A stretch of DNA of 64,000 nt, from NCBI GenBank assembly GCA_012932865.1, contig SAXG01000010.1, forward strand, positions 1 through 64,000, given 5' to 3'. This stretch comes from Amylostereum areolatum. Lineage: Eukaryota; Basidiomycota; Agaricomycetes; Russulales; Stereaceae. The notes below the pieces were generated by a model. It saw only the letters and a list, made by a program, of their open reading frames with translations, had not been told where the DNA came from and ran no database searches. Positions 30,016 through 38,623 of this stretch are shown piece after piece (positions within the stretch are counted from its first letter, which is position 1; every line of letters begins with the position of its first letter). The translations under genes were made by a program, and so were the position numbers.

Positions 30016-33000
30016 AAGTTTCTGTCTCTCGCTCATCTGGTTTTGTGGTGCCTCGGTGGCCTGGTTCTCGTTTACACATGCGCATTGTTGATTCGGACTG
30101 TACTACTACAGGGGATATCCCCATTATGACTTCTCTTACGGACTCTATCGGTACGGGCACGCGTCCCGTTGTTATTTTAGATACTCAGGCTTCGATTTGT
30201 GAGCCTTCGGCTTTGGATATGGCTTCGGTTTCAGCTTCAGTTTTGGATACGGCTTTGGATACGGACTCGGTTTTGGATATGGACCCTGTGAAGTCAGGGA
30301 CAACGCCGTGCGATGGAAGGGGCACGGCGCCCAAATCATGTTATATGGCACCTGGAACGGCTCAATGGACGCTTCGTCGCTTAAGGGAAGACAAACCCGA
30401 AAGTGCGATTGCAATCCTTCGCATCTGGACACACCACCGACGCCGTGACGAGGCTACTTATGAAGCCATCAAGGAAATAACTGGCATGAGAGACGAGTTA
30501 GCATGTCAAGCTCTACTAGAGCTCGCCACTCCTATGCAGTTCATACGCTCCTCCAGCACCAAGGAACAAACGGTCATTCCCACACAACTGGTGGTAGATT
30601 CCAAGCGCATTGTCAAAGCTCTCGCACTCCTGGACAGTGGTTGCACTGGCTCGTGTATCAACACGAAGTTTGTGCAGGAAAATCACATCCCCACGCGACG
30701 GACTGCTCGCCCAATCCCAGTACGAAATGCAGACGGCACTCTCAACGCAGGAGGTCCCATCACGGAATATGTCACACTTCGCCTAAATATTCAAGACCAT
30801 GAAGAAAACATTGACCTGGCGGTCTCCAATCTAGGAGATACGGACCTTTTCATTGGACACGAGTGGCTAAAGAAGCACAACCCTCACATCGACTGGAAAT
30901 CCGGGTCAATTGAATTCGACCGATGCCCTATCAGCTGCTCTCGTCCCCCTCCCCTCCTCAATATCGATGATGATGAAGAGGAGGAGGAAGAGCCAGTCCA
31001 CATGGAAAAGGACGAGCAGCTGTTTGCCTTCGACTGGGATGGCTACAAAGCGACATACCACATCCGGACCCATGCATCGGACATTGCAATTGAAGAGCAC
31101 GCTAAGAAAAAGGAACAGACCTTCTCTGAGCGAGTCCCAACGGCGTACCACGAATTCAAGGACATCTTTGACAAAGACGACTTCGACAAGCTCCCTGAGC
31201 GACGCCCATGGGACCACGCCATTGAGCTCACTCCTAACTTCAAACCGGTCGATTGCAAAGTTTACCCCCTCACATTGGACGAGCAGAAGCAACTGGACGC
31301 CTTTCTGGAAGAGAACCTGAGATCTGGCCGGATCCAACCGTCCAAATCACCCATGGCCTCCCCATTCTTCTTCATCAAGAAAAAAGACGGCTCGCTACGT
31401 CCTGTGCAGGACTATCGAAAGCTCAATGAGATGACAATAAAGAACCGTTACCCGCTCCCGCTCATCCAAGAGTTGGTTGACAAACTTAAAGGAGCACGGC
31501 ACTTTACCAAGCTCGATGTCCGATGGGGGTACAACAATGTTCGGATTAAAGAAGGGGACGAGTGGAAAGCTGCATTCCGCACGAACAAAGGTCTCTACGA
31601 GCCTACGGTCATGTTCTTTGGACTCACCAACTCCCCGTCTACGTTCCAAGCCATGATGAATGACCTGTTCAAAGACTTGATCCACCAAGGAGTCGTGGTC
31701 GTCTATTTGGACGACATCCTCATCTTCACACATACGCTAGAAGAACATCGTCGGATAGTCAAGGAGGTCCTTCGGATCCTGCGAGAAAACAAACTCTATC
31801 TGAAGCCAGAAAAGTGCGAGTTTGAGAAGGCAGAAATCGAATACCTGGGCATGATTGTCGGCGGAGGAAGGGTTCGCATGGATCCAGCAAAGGTCGCGGC
31901 AATCACCAATTGGCCAGCCCCCAAAACGAAGAAACAACTTCAATCATTTTTGGGCTTTTGCAACTTCTACCGTCGCTTTATCAAGGACTTCAGTGGCATT
32001 GCTCACCCAATGACTAAACTCACTGGGAAGACGGAATGGGTCTGGGACACCCCACAGCAGGAGGCTTTTGAGGAACTCAAGCGACGTATAACATCGCAGC
32101 CAGTTCTAGCAATCCCTACAGACGATGGACAGTTCCGTGTCGAGGCGGACTCCTCTGACTATGCCACGGGCGCGGTACTTTCGCAACAACAGGACAATGG
32201 CAAATGGCACCCGGTCGCCTTCCTCTCAAAGTCCCTCAGCGAAGCTGAGAGGAACTATGAGATTTATGACAAGGAATTACTGGCTATCATGACGGCGCTA
32301 GAGGAATGGAGACAATACCTCATGGGGGCACGACAGGAGTTTGAAATCTGGTCGGATCATCGCAATCTCACGTACTTCCGCAAGGTGCAGAAGCTAAATC
32401 GGAGACAAGCACGATGGTTAACGGAGCTACAAGAGTATCATTGTACGCTACTCCACAAGCCTGGCAAAACAATGGGTAAACCCGATGCTATTTCCCGACT
32501 AGCGGGCCTTGAGAAGGGGGAGAAAGACAATGAAAACATTGTCCTCCTGAAACCAGAACTCTTTCGCGCCCTCAACCATGCAGGAATTATAACCAATGGA
32601 CCTGACAATGTCTTCATTGAGCGGATTCAGGAGGCTACCTTACTCCGAGACCATGCAGTAGAACGCGCCTTAGCACTCAAAGTGAAGGGATGGCTGGAAC
32701 ACGCAGATGGAACGATCACCTGGCAACACAGACTCTATGTCCCAAGAGACAAAGGACTCCGTGCAGACATCATCCAAGCTCATCATGACGGCCCGCTTGT
32801 CGGTCACCCAGGACGATACAAGACCCATGAGCTCATCACGCGCAACTACTGGTGGCCTGCCATTAGAGACGATGTCCGGAAATATGTTGAAGGATGTGAG
32901 ACCTGCCAACGTACCAAGATTAGACATGATCGCATTGCCGCTCCACTCCACCCACATGACCCGCCACAAGCGCCTTGGGAGCATGTATCCATCGACTTTG

Positions 33001-34154
33001 TCATGCCGCTCCCAGTCTCGGATGGAAAAGACGCCATCTGCAATGTGAACTGCATGGGTACCAAGCAGGTTGTATTCTGGGCCACGACCAAAGACCTAAC
33101 GGAGGACGAACTCGCCTTTGAGTACCTACGCAAGGTGGTCCCCCATCATGGAATTCCTAGAAAGATCGTCAGCGACCGTGGCAGCGTGTTTGTCTCCAAA
33201 TTCACCACGGCATTGTTCCAACTGTTAGGCATTGAAGGGAACCCGTCCACGGCGTATCACCCTCAGACGGACGGACAGACCGAACGCTCCAACATGACCA
33301 TGGAAAACTACCTTCGCATCTTCGTCAATCAACGACAGGACAATTGGACACGTTACCTCCCACTTGCCATGACTGCGCTCAACAACATGGTCCATAGTTC
33401 GATTGGGATGTCTCCCAACTTTGCCAACTATGGTCGGGAACTCTACCTGGGGACAAACCCTCGACGTGAGACAGACAACCCATCGGCAAACGAGTTTGCA
33501 CAACGCATGCGAGACATCTATGAGGAAGCCCGCTCTGCGCTAAAGGCAGCACAGGATGATCAAAAGCGCTTTTACGATCGCAAGAAGGATGAACCAATAG
33601 ATTACAAAATTGGCGACTTCGTCTGGCTGGAAGCCAAGACCAGAGATGGCCAAACCGTAATCAAAACAGCACGTCCTATGCAAAAGCTAGATGACAAGCG
33701 CTTTGGTCCTTTCGAAATCCTGGAGAAAGTCGGAGCATCGGCCTACAAGCTTCGCCTCCCTACATCCTGGTCACGAAAACATCCGGTCTTCAACGAGTCC
33801 CTCCTATCTCCACACAACGGTCCCGCCTTTGACAATCAGAAAGCACCTACACCTCCACCGCCAGAGTTAGTCCAAGGAGAGGAAGTCTATGAGGTCGAAA
33901 AGATTATAGACTCCAAGAAGGTTGGTCGCGGCTTCAAGTACCTCGTCAAATGGAAAGGCTACCCAGACAATGACAATACTTGGGAGCCTCTCACCAATCT
34001 CGAGAATGCCAAGAAACGCATTGACGACTTCCACCGTGAACATCCGGGTGCCCCGAAACCTGCACGCCTTAATCGTTGGAAACTCCTGTCGGAGGAAGAA
34101 ACTGGATCTGATTACGACGAGGACGTCGAATCTAAGGAAGGGGTGATGTCATGA
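29979..34154 (+). CDS. pol polyprotein of copy C (protease-RT-RNase H-integrase-chromodomain)
   Basis: The frame is open from the slippery site, TTG being its first codon there; the first ATG is at 29994. Domains in order: aspartic protease (LLDSGCTGSCI, about residue 217); reverse transcriptase (KKKDGSLRPVQDYRKLNE; YLDD at about 575); RNase H (VEADSSDYATGAVLS; DKELLAI); integrase zinc-binding region (HHDGPLVGHPGRYKTH ... CETCQRTK) and catalytic core (SIDFVMPLP, SDRGSVF, TERSNMTMENY); GPF/Y-like segment (RFGPFEILEKVG); chromodomain at about 1304-1360 (YEVEKIIDSK ... YLVKWKGYPDNDNTWEPL). Chromodomains of this kind can guide integration to marked chromatin. The stop TGA lies in the first eight bases of the 3' LTR. 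No lesions seen. Confidence 0.93.
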   Translation: MRGLTMYTASEAQVSVSRSSGFVVPRWPGSRLHMRIVDSDCTTTGDIPIMTSLTDSIGTGTRPVVILDTQASICEPSALDMASVSASVLDTALDTDSVLDMDPVKSGTTPCDGRGTAPKSCYMAPGTAQWTLRRLREDKPESAIAILRIWTHHRRRDEATYEAIKEITGMRDELACQALLELATPMQFIRSSSTKEQTVIPTQLVVDSKRIVKALALLDSGCTGSCINTKFVQENHIPTRRTARPIPVRNADGTLNAGGPITEYVTLRLNIQDHEENIDLAVSNLGDTDLFIGHEWLKKHNPHIDWKSGSIEFDRCPISCSRPPPLLNIDDDEEEEEEPVHMEKDEQLFAFDWDGYKATYHIRTHASDIAIEEHAKKKEQTFSERVPTAYHEFKDIFDKDDFDKLPERRPWDHAIELTPNFKPVDCKVYPLTLDEQKQLDAFLEENLRSGRIQPSKSPMASPFFFIKKKDGSLRPVQDYRKLNEMTIKNRYPLPLIQELVDKLKGARHFTKLDVRWGYNNVRIKEGDEWKAAFRTNKGLYEPTVMFFGLTNSPSTFQAMMNDLFKDLIHQGVVVVYLDDILIFTHTLEEHRRIVKEVLRILRENKLYLKPEKCEFEKAEIEYLGMIVGGGRVRMDPAKVAAITNWPAPKTKKQLQSFLGFCNFYRRFIKDFSGIAHPMTKLTGKTEWVWDTPQQEAFEELKRRITSQPVLAIPTDDGQFRVEADSSDYATGAVLSQQQDNGKWHPVAFLSKSLSEAERNYEIYDKELLAIMTALEEWRQYLMGARQEFEIWSDHRNLTYFRKVQKLNRRQARWLTELQEYHCTLLHKPGKTMGKPDAISRLAGLEKGEKDNENIVLLKPELFRALNHAGIITNGPDNVFIERIQEATLLRDHAVERALALKVKGWLEHADGTITWQHRLYVPRDKGLRADIIQAHHDGPLVGHPGRYKTHELITRNYWWPAIRDDVRKYVEGCETCQRTKIRHDRIAAPLHPHDPPQAPWEHVSIDFVMPLPVSDGKDAICNVNCMGTKQVVFWATTKDLTEDELAFEYLRKVVPHHGIPRKIVSDRGSVFVSKFTTALFQLLGIEGNPSTAYHPQTDGQTERSNMTMENYLRIFVNQRQDNWTRYLPLAMTALNNMVHSSIGMSPNFANYGRELYLGTNPRRETDNPSANEFAQRMRDIYEEARSALKAAQDDQKRFYDRKKDEPIDYKIGDFVWLEAKTRDGQTVIKTARPMQKLDDKRFGPFEILEKVGASAYKLRLPTSWSRKHPVFNESLLSPHNGPAFDNQKAPTPPPPELVQGEEVYEVEKIIDSKKVGRGFKYLVKWKGYPDNDNTWEPLTNLENAKKRIDDFHREHPGAPKPARLNRWKLLSEEETGSDYDEDVESKEGVMS

Positions 34155-34604
34155 ACGGTCTATAATTTTCTTTTTACTTTACATCGGTTACACGCTTTAG
34201 GACTTATCGACTTATCACCGGTCCGACTCCACCTTGGCCCGGACCCGGCTCATCTATATCCCGCCCGGACCCACGTGACTCATCTCGGCCCGGGTCTGAC
34301 TCCTTTCCCCTGACTCATGCTGTACAATACTGACTCATGCTGCGCTCTTTTACATACGACTGCTTACTTATACTTGGTCTGCTTACTGATCGCCGTGTAT
34401 TGGTTGCTTACCTAAGTCTCTCCCCTCTTGTGTATATAAGGCTCGCTCTCGCTGTACATATTCCTTATCTCGAGCTAGTCAATTCTACCGACTTTGCTTG
34501 CTTTCCCTTGTCTGTCGCCGTGTCCGATCGGCTCCCCTCCGTCGTCCTCATCTTCTAGTCAGCTGTGTCGTAACTTGGTGCTGTCGCACTAGTCGTTGCT
34601 GACA
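34147..34604 (+). repeat. 3' LTR of copy C
   Basis: Differs from 27089-27546 at three positions. It is preceded by a purine-rich tract (AAGGAAGGGGTGA) that can serve as polypurine tract. Confidence 0.95.
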
Positions 34605-34609
34605 ATCTG
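34605..34609 (+). repeat. Target-site duplication ATCTG (right)
   Basis: Matches 27084-27088. Confidence 0.9.
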
Positions 34610-34773
34610 TCTGGATGACTCCCTGTCTGTCAAACCAGAATACCCAGAGAATCTCATCTGCACCCGCGGATCAGTCCACGGAACCATGGAGGCACAATAC
34701 TGACATACCGTGGACGAAAATCTCGATCGTATGCATCACGCAAGGTAGGCAGCAGAGTCTTTCAGTGGCATAC
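34605..34773 (-). pseudogene. FunK1 copy A, internal part between two insertions
   Basis: Aligns with 40083-40250 of copy B: the exon with the tryptophan-rich start of the catalytic half (opposite the DVLWIFWFDRQG block), an intron, and the end of the preceding exon. The sequence breaks at 34773 (TAC), where a TIR insertion starts, and resumes at about 36128-36133. Confidence 0.75.
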
Positions 34774-36127
34774 ATCAGCAACTTAACATATTTAGTTTGA
34801 GAGTTTCCAGGAGGTTCCACGGCTTTGATGTCCGGTTCGCTTCTTGCGAGGTTCTGCCAAGTTGTCCCATTAAGGAAGTCCCGTGAAACTCCGTCAGCAA
34901 CTTCGCGTGCGCTCGGGATTTTCCCGAAGGCTCCATTGGGCCTGCCCTAAAGAAGGTTGACCGTGAGACAATTCACGGGGCACTTCTGCCGACGTGCCAG
35001 CTCACACTCTTGTAATAGACAACTACCACCACCCTCCTCCGTCGTCCCTCCCACCCCCGGTCTATCCCATCCTCTGACGCCCCCTTCACCCTCAACGCCC
35101 GCGACGCCCTCAACGCCGCTGTCACTAGCGACACCGACGACGCCCTCGATGCCCGCGTCACCCGCAACGCCTTTGGCGCCTTCAACGCCCTCGGCGCCTT
35201 CCACGCCCTCGACGCCCTCGACGCCCCCGTCACCAGCGGCGCCCGCGACGCGACGCCTTCGTTGCCCTCGGCACCCCCATCACCCACAACACCCTTGGCG
35301 CCTTCAGCGCCCTCGACGCTCTCGTCGCTCTCGTCGCCCTCGACGCTCTCGTCGCCCGTGTCACCCGCGACGCCTTCGTCACCCTCGACGCCCCCATCAC
35401 CCACAACGCCCTCGACGCCCTCATCACCCACGACGCCCTCATCACCTGCGACACCCTTGTCACCTGCGACGCCCTCGTCACCTGCGACGCCCTCGTCACC
35501 TGCGATGCCCTCATCGCCCTCAACGCCCCCATCACCTGCAACGCCCCCATCACCTGCAACGCCCTCAACGCCCCCTCTCCTTCCGACCTCGTCGCCCTGC
35601 CCACTCCGCCCACGTCGCCCTCGTCGCTCTGCCCTTGCCACCTCTCGTCACCCTCACCGCCTCTCGTCGCCCTCGTCGTCACTCCTTCCGCCCACGGCAC
35701 CCCTCGAGCCTCGCCGCTCCGCCCACCTTTTCCCCCTCCACCTCCGGCACCCCTCCAGCCTTACCTCACTCCGGCGCCCTGCCTCGCTCCTGTCGCTCTG
35801 CTCTTGCCGCCCGTTGTAGTAGATTGTATTTGTAATATTATGTTATACTAGATAGTTGATAATATTAAAAGTGTCATCATGTCCTTACAAATAAGTGATT
35901 CTGGTGTACAAGCAAAAATAATACTGGAAGTAGCCTGGGTTTGGTATGTATTGTACAGAAGTTTAGTATCAGTTAGCCCCAGTTGAGCCTTGAGTTTCCC
36001 AAACCCCCCAATAGACTTGGGTTTCAGACAAGTTTTGGAGTTCAGCTGTTTTGGGTGTTTCATCGGTTGCTCAACTCAGCAACTCATCAAAACAGGCCCC
36101 AACTCAATGTGTTATTTTGCTGATGGT
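34774..36127. mobile_element. 1.35-kb insertion with terminal inverted repeats and a minisatellite
   Basis: Copy B of the kinase reads GGCATACGAGCCCATC without interruption; in copy A about 1.35 kb lie between GGCATAC (34773) and GTACGAGCCCATC (36132 on). The ends are inverted repeats: ATCAGCAACTTAACATATTT at the left against ATCAGCAAAATAACACATTG read inwards from the right. Seven or eight nt next to the right end (GTCACCGTAC) loosely resemble the left flank (GTGGCATAC), as an aged 8-bp hAT-type duplication would. No transposase is present. The interior is a GC-rich minisatellite (35050-35640) and an AT-rich right part. Confidence 0.65.
35050..35640 (+). repeat. Minisatellite, 12-18 bp units (GACGCCCTCGTCACCTGC type)
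   Basis: Many imperfect copies of CGACGCCCTC / CACCTGCGACGCC / CCCATCACC units. Because the period is a multiple of three, several frames stay open on both strands: plus Pro/Thr/Ser-rich, minus a GVAGDE-type hexapeptide repeat. No ATG-led frame here has gene-like ends, so I call it repeat DNA. Confidence 0.75.
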
Positions 36128-37410
36128 CACCGTACGAGCCCATCTTGATGTCATAAGGCATACATTGGACATTGCCCTTTTGCTTCTTCGCTTTGGCCGA
36201 GTTCTCGAAATCTGATGCAAGCGTTTTGCGCTTGCAGCCAGTGACAGGAGCTGATGATATCGTCAGCGAATGAGTCCATCGAGAGTGATAACATAAGCCT
36301 CATACTCACCAAGCTGTGATTCGCGATCGAACGTATCCTGTTCGTGCGTGTCATTGGTGTCCGTTGCTTCATCATAACACATCAGGTGAATGTCAAAGGT
36401 GCAGAGAGAAAGAAAACTCACACGGTAGACTCCCAGATGGTGCAGGTTGCCTTTCGTAAGGGGCTTTTCCCGGTCGATCTTCGTGAGGGTCTTGTCCTAG
36501 TTGATCCTCGTGAGGGGCTTTCCCAGATGATTCGGTACGTATTTTGCGACACATGCCGTCTTTCCGGGGTGGGTACTCGAACTTTTCGCATTTGACAGGT
36601 TTCGCGTAGGGTGGCTGGGGCTCTTGGAGCGTTTCAGACACCTTCAGTTCGAAGACCGCCTTGATTTCCGGCCACTCGAGTTCTGCGTGTTGAGGTGCCT
36701 TCTCCAAGCATTTGCAATCCACTCTTGGACTGCTGGACGCGCCCAGAGCCTGCGCTTCCTTCGTGAACTCCGGATATACCCTCTCGGCCGCGTGCTCGGA
36801 GATGACAGTCAATTTTGGTGATTGGTCGGTCTCGTTGCCGCTGTGGTGGTCTGCGATCGCTTTTGAGTCATTTTGAACCAACATCACCGCCTCTCCTTCA
36901 TTCCACTTCGGAGCAAACCGCAGTTGGGAGGCGCCCTTGCCTGTCAACGTATCCAACCTATCGAAGGCCTTGTTCACCAATTTGACAAAGGGGGCATATG
37001 GATCTTCCTTGTACGCGACTCGGTCGTATCTACAGCTCAATTTAGTACTGCACAGGATACCGAAATAGACATCGGAACGCACTGTTTCACGAGCGTCTCC
37101 ACCAAGTCACTCTCTTTGTTTTCACACAAAGAGAAAACATCTTCCAGGCAGTCCTTCAGGAGAGTGTCCTTGTCGACGGTGACTCCATCCCGAACACAGA
37201 GGGACAGCATATACTTGAGCATGTCATCGAAGGGGGTTGTGTCCATGCGCTGCTCCATACCGTCACGTAGCCGAGGCCTTAAAACAGACCGGCTACATAA
37301 ACAAAGTCAGCGTGTCGTTCGCTATACTGGACAGGGCAGTGAAGATATACCCCAGGTCGGTCATTTATGTGCTCCGTAAGACAGACTTCGAATGTTAGTC
37401 TGCCGAGGTC
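36128..37410 (-). pseudogene. FunK1 copy A, N-terminal part
   Basis: Aligns with 40250-41400 of copy B. It reads MEQRMDTTPFDDMLKYMLSL, a helical N-terminal region, then LCSTKLSC, LVNKAFDRLD and AVFELKVSETLQEPQPPYAK. A one- or two-base lesion near 37075 (CCGATGTCTATTTCGG) breaks the frame between QCVPM and YFGILCSTK. The DFVYVAGL stretch upstream (about 37310-37290) corresponds to intron sequence in copy B. The proline-rich first exon of copy B has no clear match. A 27-bp repeat (36455-36535) lengthens the linker. Confidence 0.8.
36455..36535 (-). repeat. 27-bp tandem repeat x3 in FunK1 copy A
   Basis: Units start at 36455, 36482 and 36509, each beginning CGTRAGGGG/TCTT on the plus strand. 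They are in frame and code for a 9-residue HED..-GKAP-like repeat. Copy B lacks the expansion. Confidence 0.75.
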
Positions 37411-38061
37411 TGCAACACATTCAACCAGTCTTCCTCGCGTACAGGAGGGCAACACGCACACGAAGCTTGAGAGTTGAAACGAGATCAGACTTGTCAATGA
37501 AGTGACGCTGTCACGGTGCCCAGCTGCTATGAGTTGTACAGAGACAATCGGTGGCGGCCGCGGTGGCGCGATGGCATTGCTATAGCCGTGGTGGAAAGCA
37601 AAGACTCAGGTGTGGATGCGAGGCCTTGGTCCTTGGGTAGTATGTTGAGCTTACAAAACAGCCTCGATTGTCAATGTAACCTCGGCCAGACAATTGAATA
37701 TCAAACCCAATCGACGGTCGACCCCAGGTCCCCAGCTAAGTAGGTGCACGTGTTTGAAGGGCTGGCATTGCGAGCACCGTATGCAGTACATAAGTATTAG
37801 TTAAATGCTCGTCGACTCGTCCCCCCAGCTAGCATTTACTCACTACAGTCTGGACAGGGAACATCTCAGGATGAGATATGATTACAGTCCATGGACAGCC
37901 CACAGCTGTTCCTCGCAAGGATATGGGAGACGGACGTGACGCCGGCCACCGGTCCACGGAAGCATTGTAGAGCATATCCAAATTTGAACACGGTAAAGAC
38001 GGTAACCAAATTTCATCAACGATCGCAAATACGCGATGAGCATATTTAAAAGATACGAATG
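37411..38061. other. Intergenic
   Basis: Nothing recognised apart from scattered FunK1-flank-like sequence near 37460-37500. Confidence 0.3.
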
Positions 38062-38301
38062 TCAGGTTCGAGGTGAGTCAAAGATGAGGGGCAGATAAAC
38101 TTGATGAAGTTCGTGACGCCTGGGACGTGGATCCAGGATGAGTGCCGTGGCCGGAGGTAAGGCAGGTATATCGAGAAGTAGGCCAAGGCCAGTGCGCATT
38201 GCATTGTACACCATTTCGCCCATCTCTCGCCGGAAAATGCTCCAGAACATGTGGTATTCAACCTCCCGGGAAAATTCAAGGTCTGGAGAAGTGGAATGCA
38301 A
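38062..38301 (-). pseudogene. FunK1 C-terminal fragment
   Basis: LEFSREVEYHMFWSIFRREM and RTGLGLLLDIPALPP align with the end of copy B (LDFSREVEYQLFW..., GLAFDMPDLPQ). Only the last about 70 residues are present. It is a third member of the local array, probably left by unequal exchange. Confidence 0.7.
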
Positions 38302-38623
38302 AGGCTGTGACTGCTCTCCAGTGTCCCATAAGACGATGCGCCTCCAGAACGTATGTGGGAAGTGGGTAGGATATGGCGAACTCGGCTATACATACCAAGG
38401 TGTTGCAAATGACCGATGCTGGCGCTGGTCGTCCTTCACGTGGCCTTTGCGGTGCCGTCCGGCGAGGAGGGGGTGACACACGCAGTGCATAAGAATGGGT
38501 AAAGGTACGGTGATTATCAAACTACTCAAGGATGCAAATGCATAACACGGCGCAGGGAGTGAACCGAGCTGTACATAATGGATATCGAGGTGGTGATGGG
38601 AATAGGATCGCAGTGAGGGGGCA

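Larger units (their letters stand above)
27089..34604 (+). mobile_element. Complete Ty3/gypsy chromovirus-type element, copy C
   Basis: 7516 bp with two 458-bp LTRs that differ at three positions, and a perfect 5-bp target duplication (ATCTG). All reading frames are open: ORF0, gag and a 1391-codon pol region. It is inserted antisense into a FunK1 gene, and the FunK1 paralogue at 38624-41580 shows the uninterrupted sequence. The low LTR divergence and intact frames mark a recent and possibly still active insertion. Copy A (10927-18444) is the same family in opposite orientation. Confidence 0.95.

Noticed and set aside
34957..35835. 292-codon Pro/Arg-rich frame and the opposing Gly-rich frame
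   Set aside because: Both come from a minisatellite whose period is a multiple of three; ends are not gene-like.
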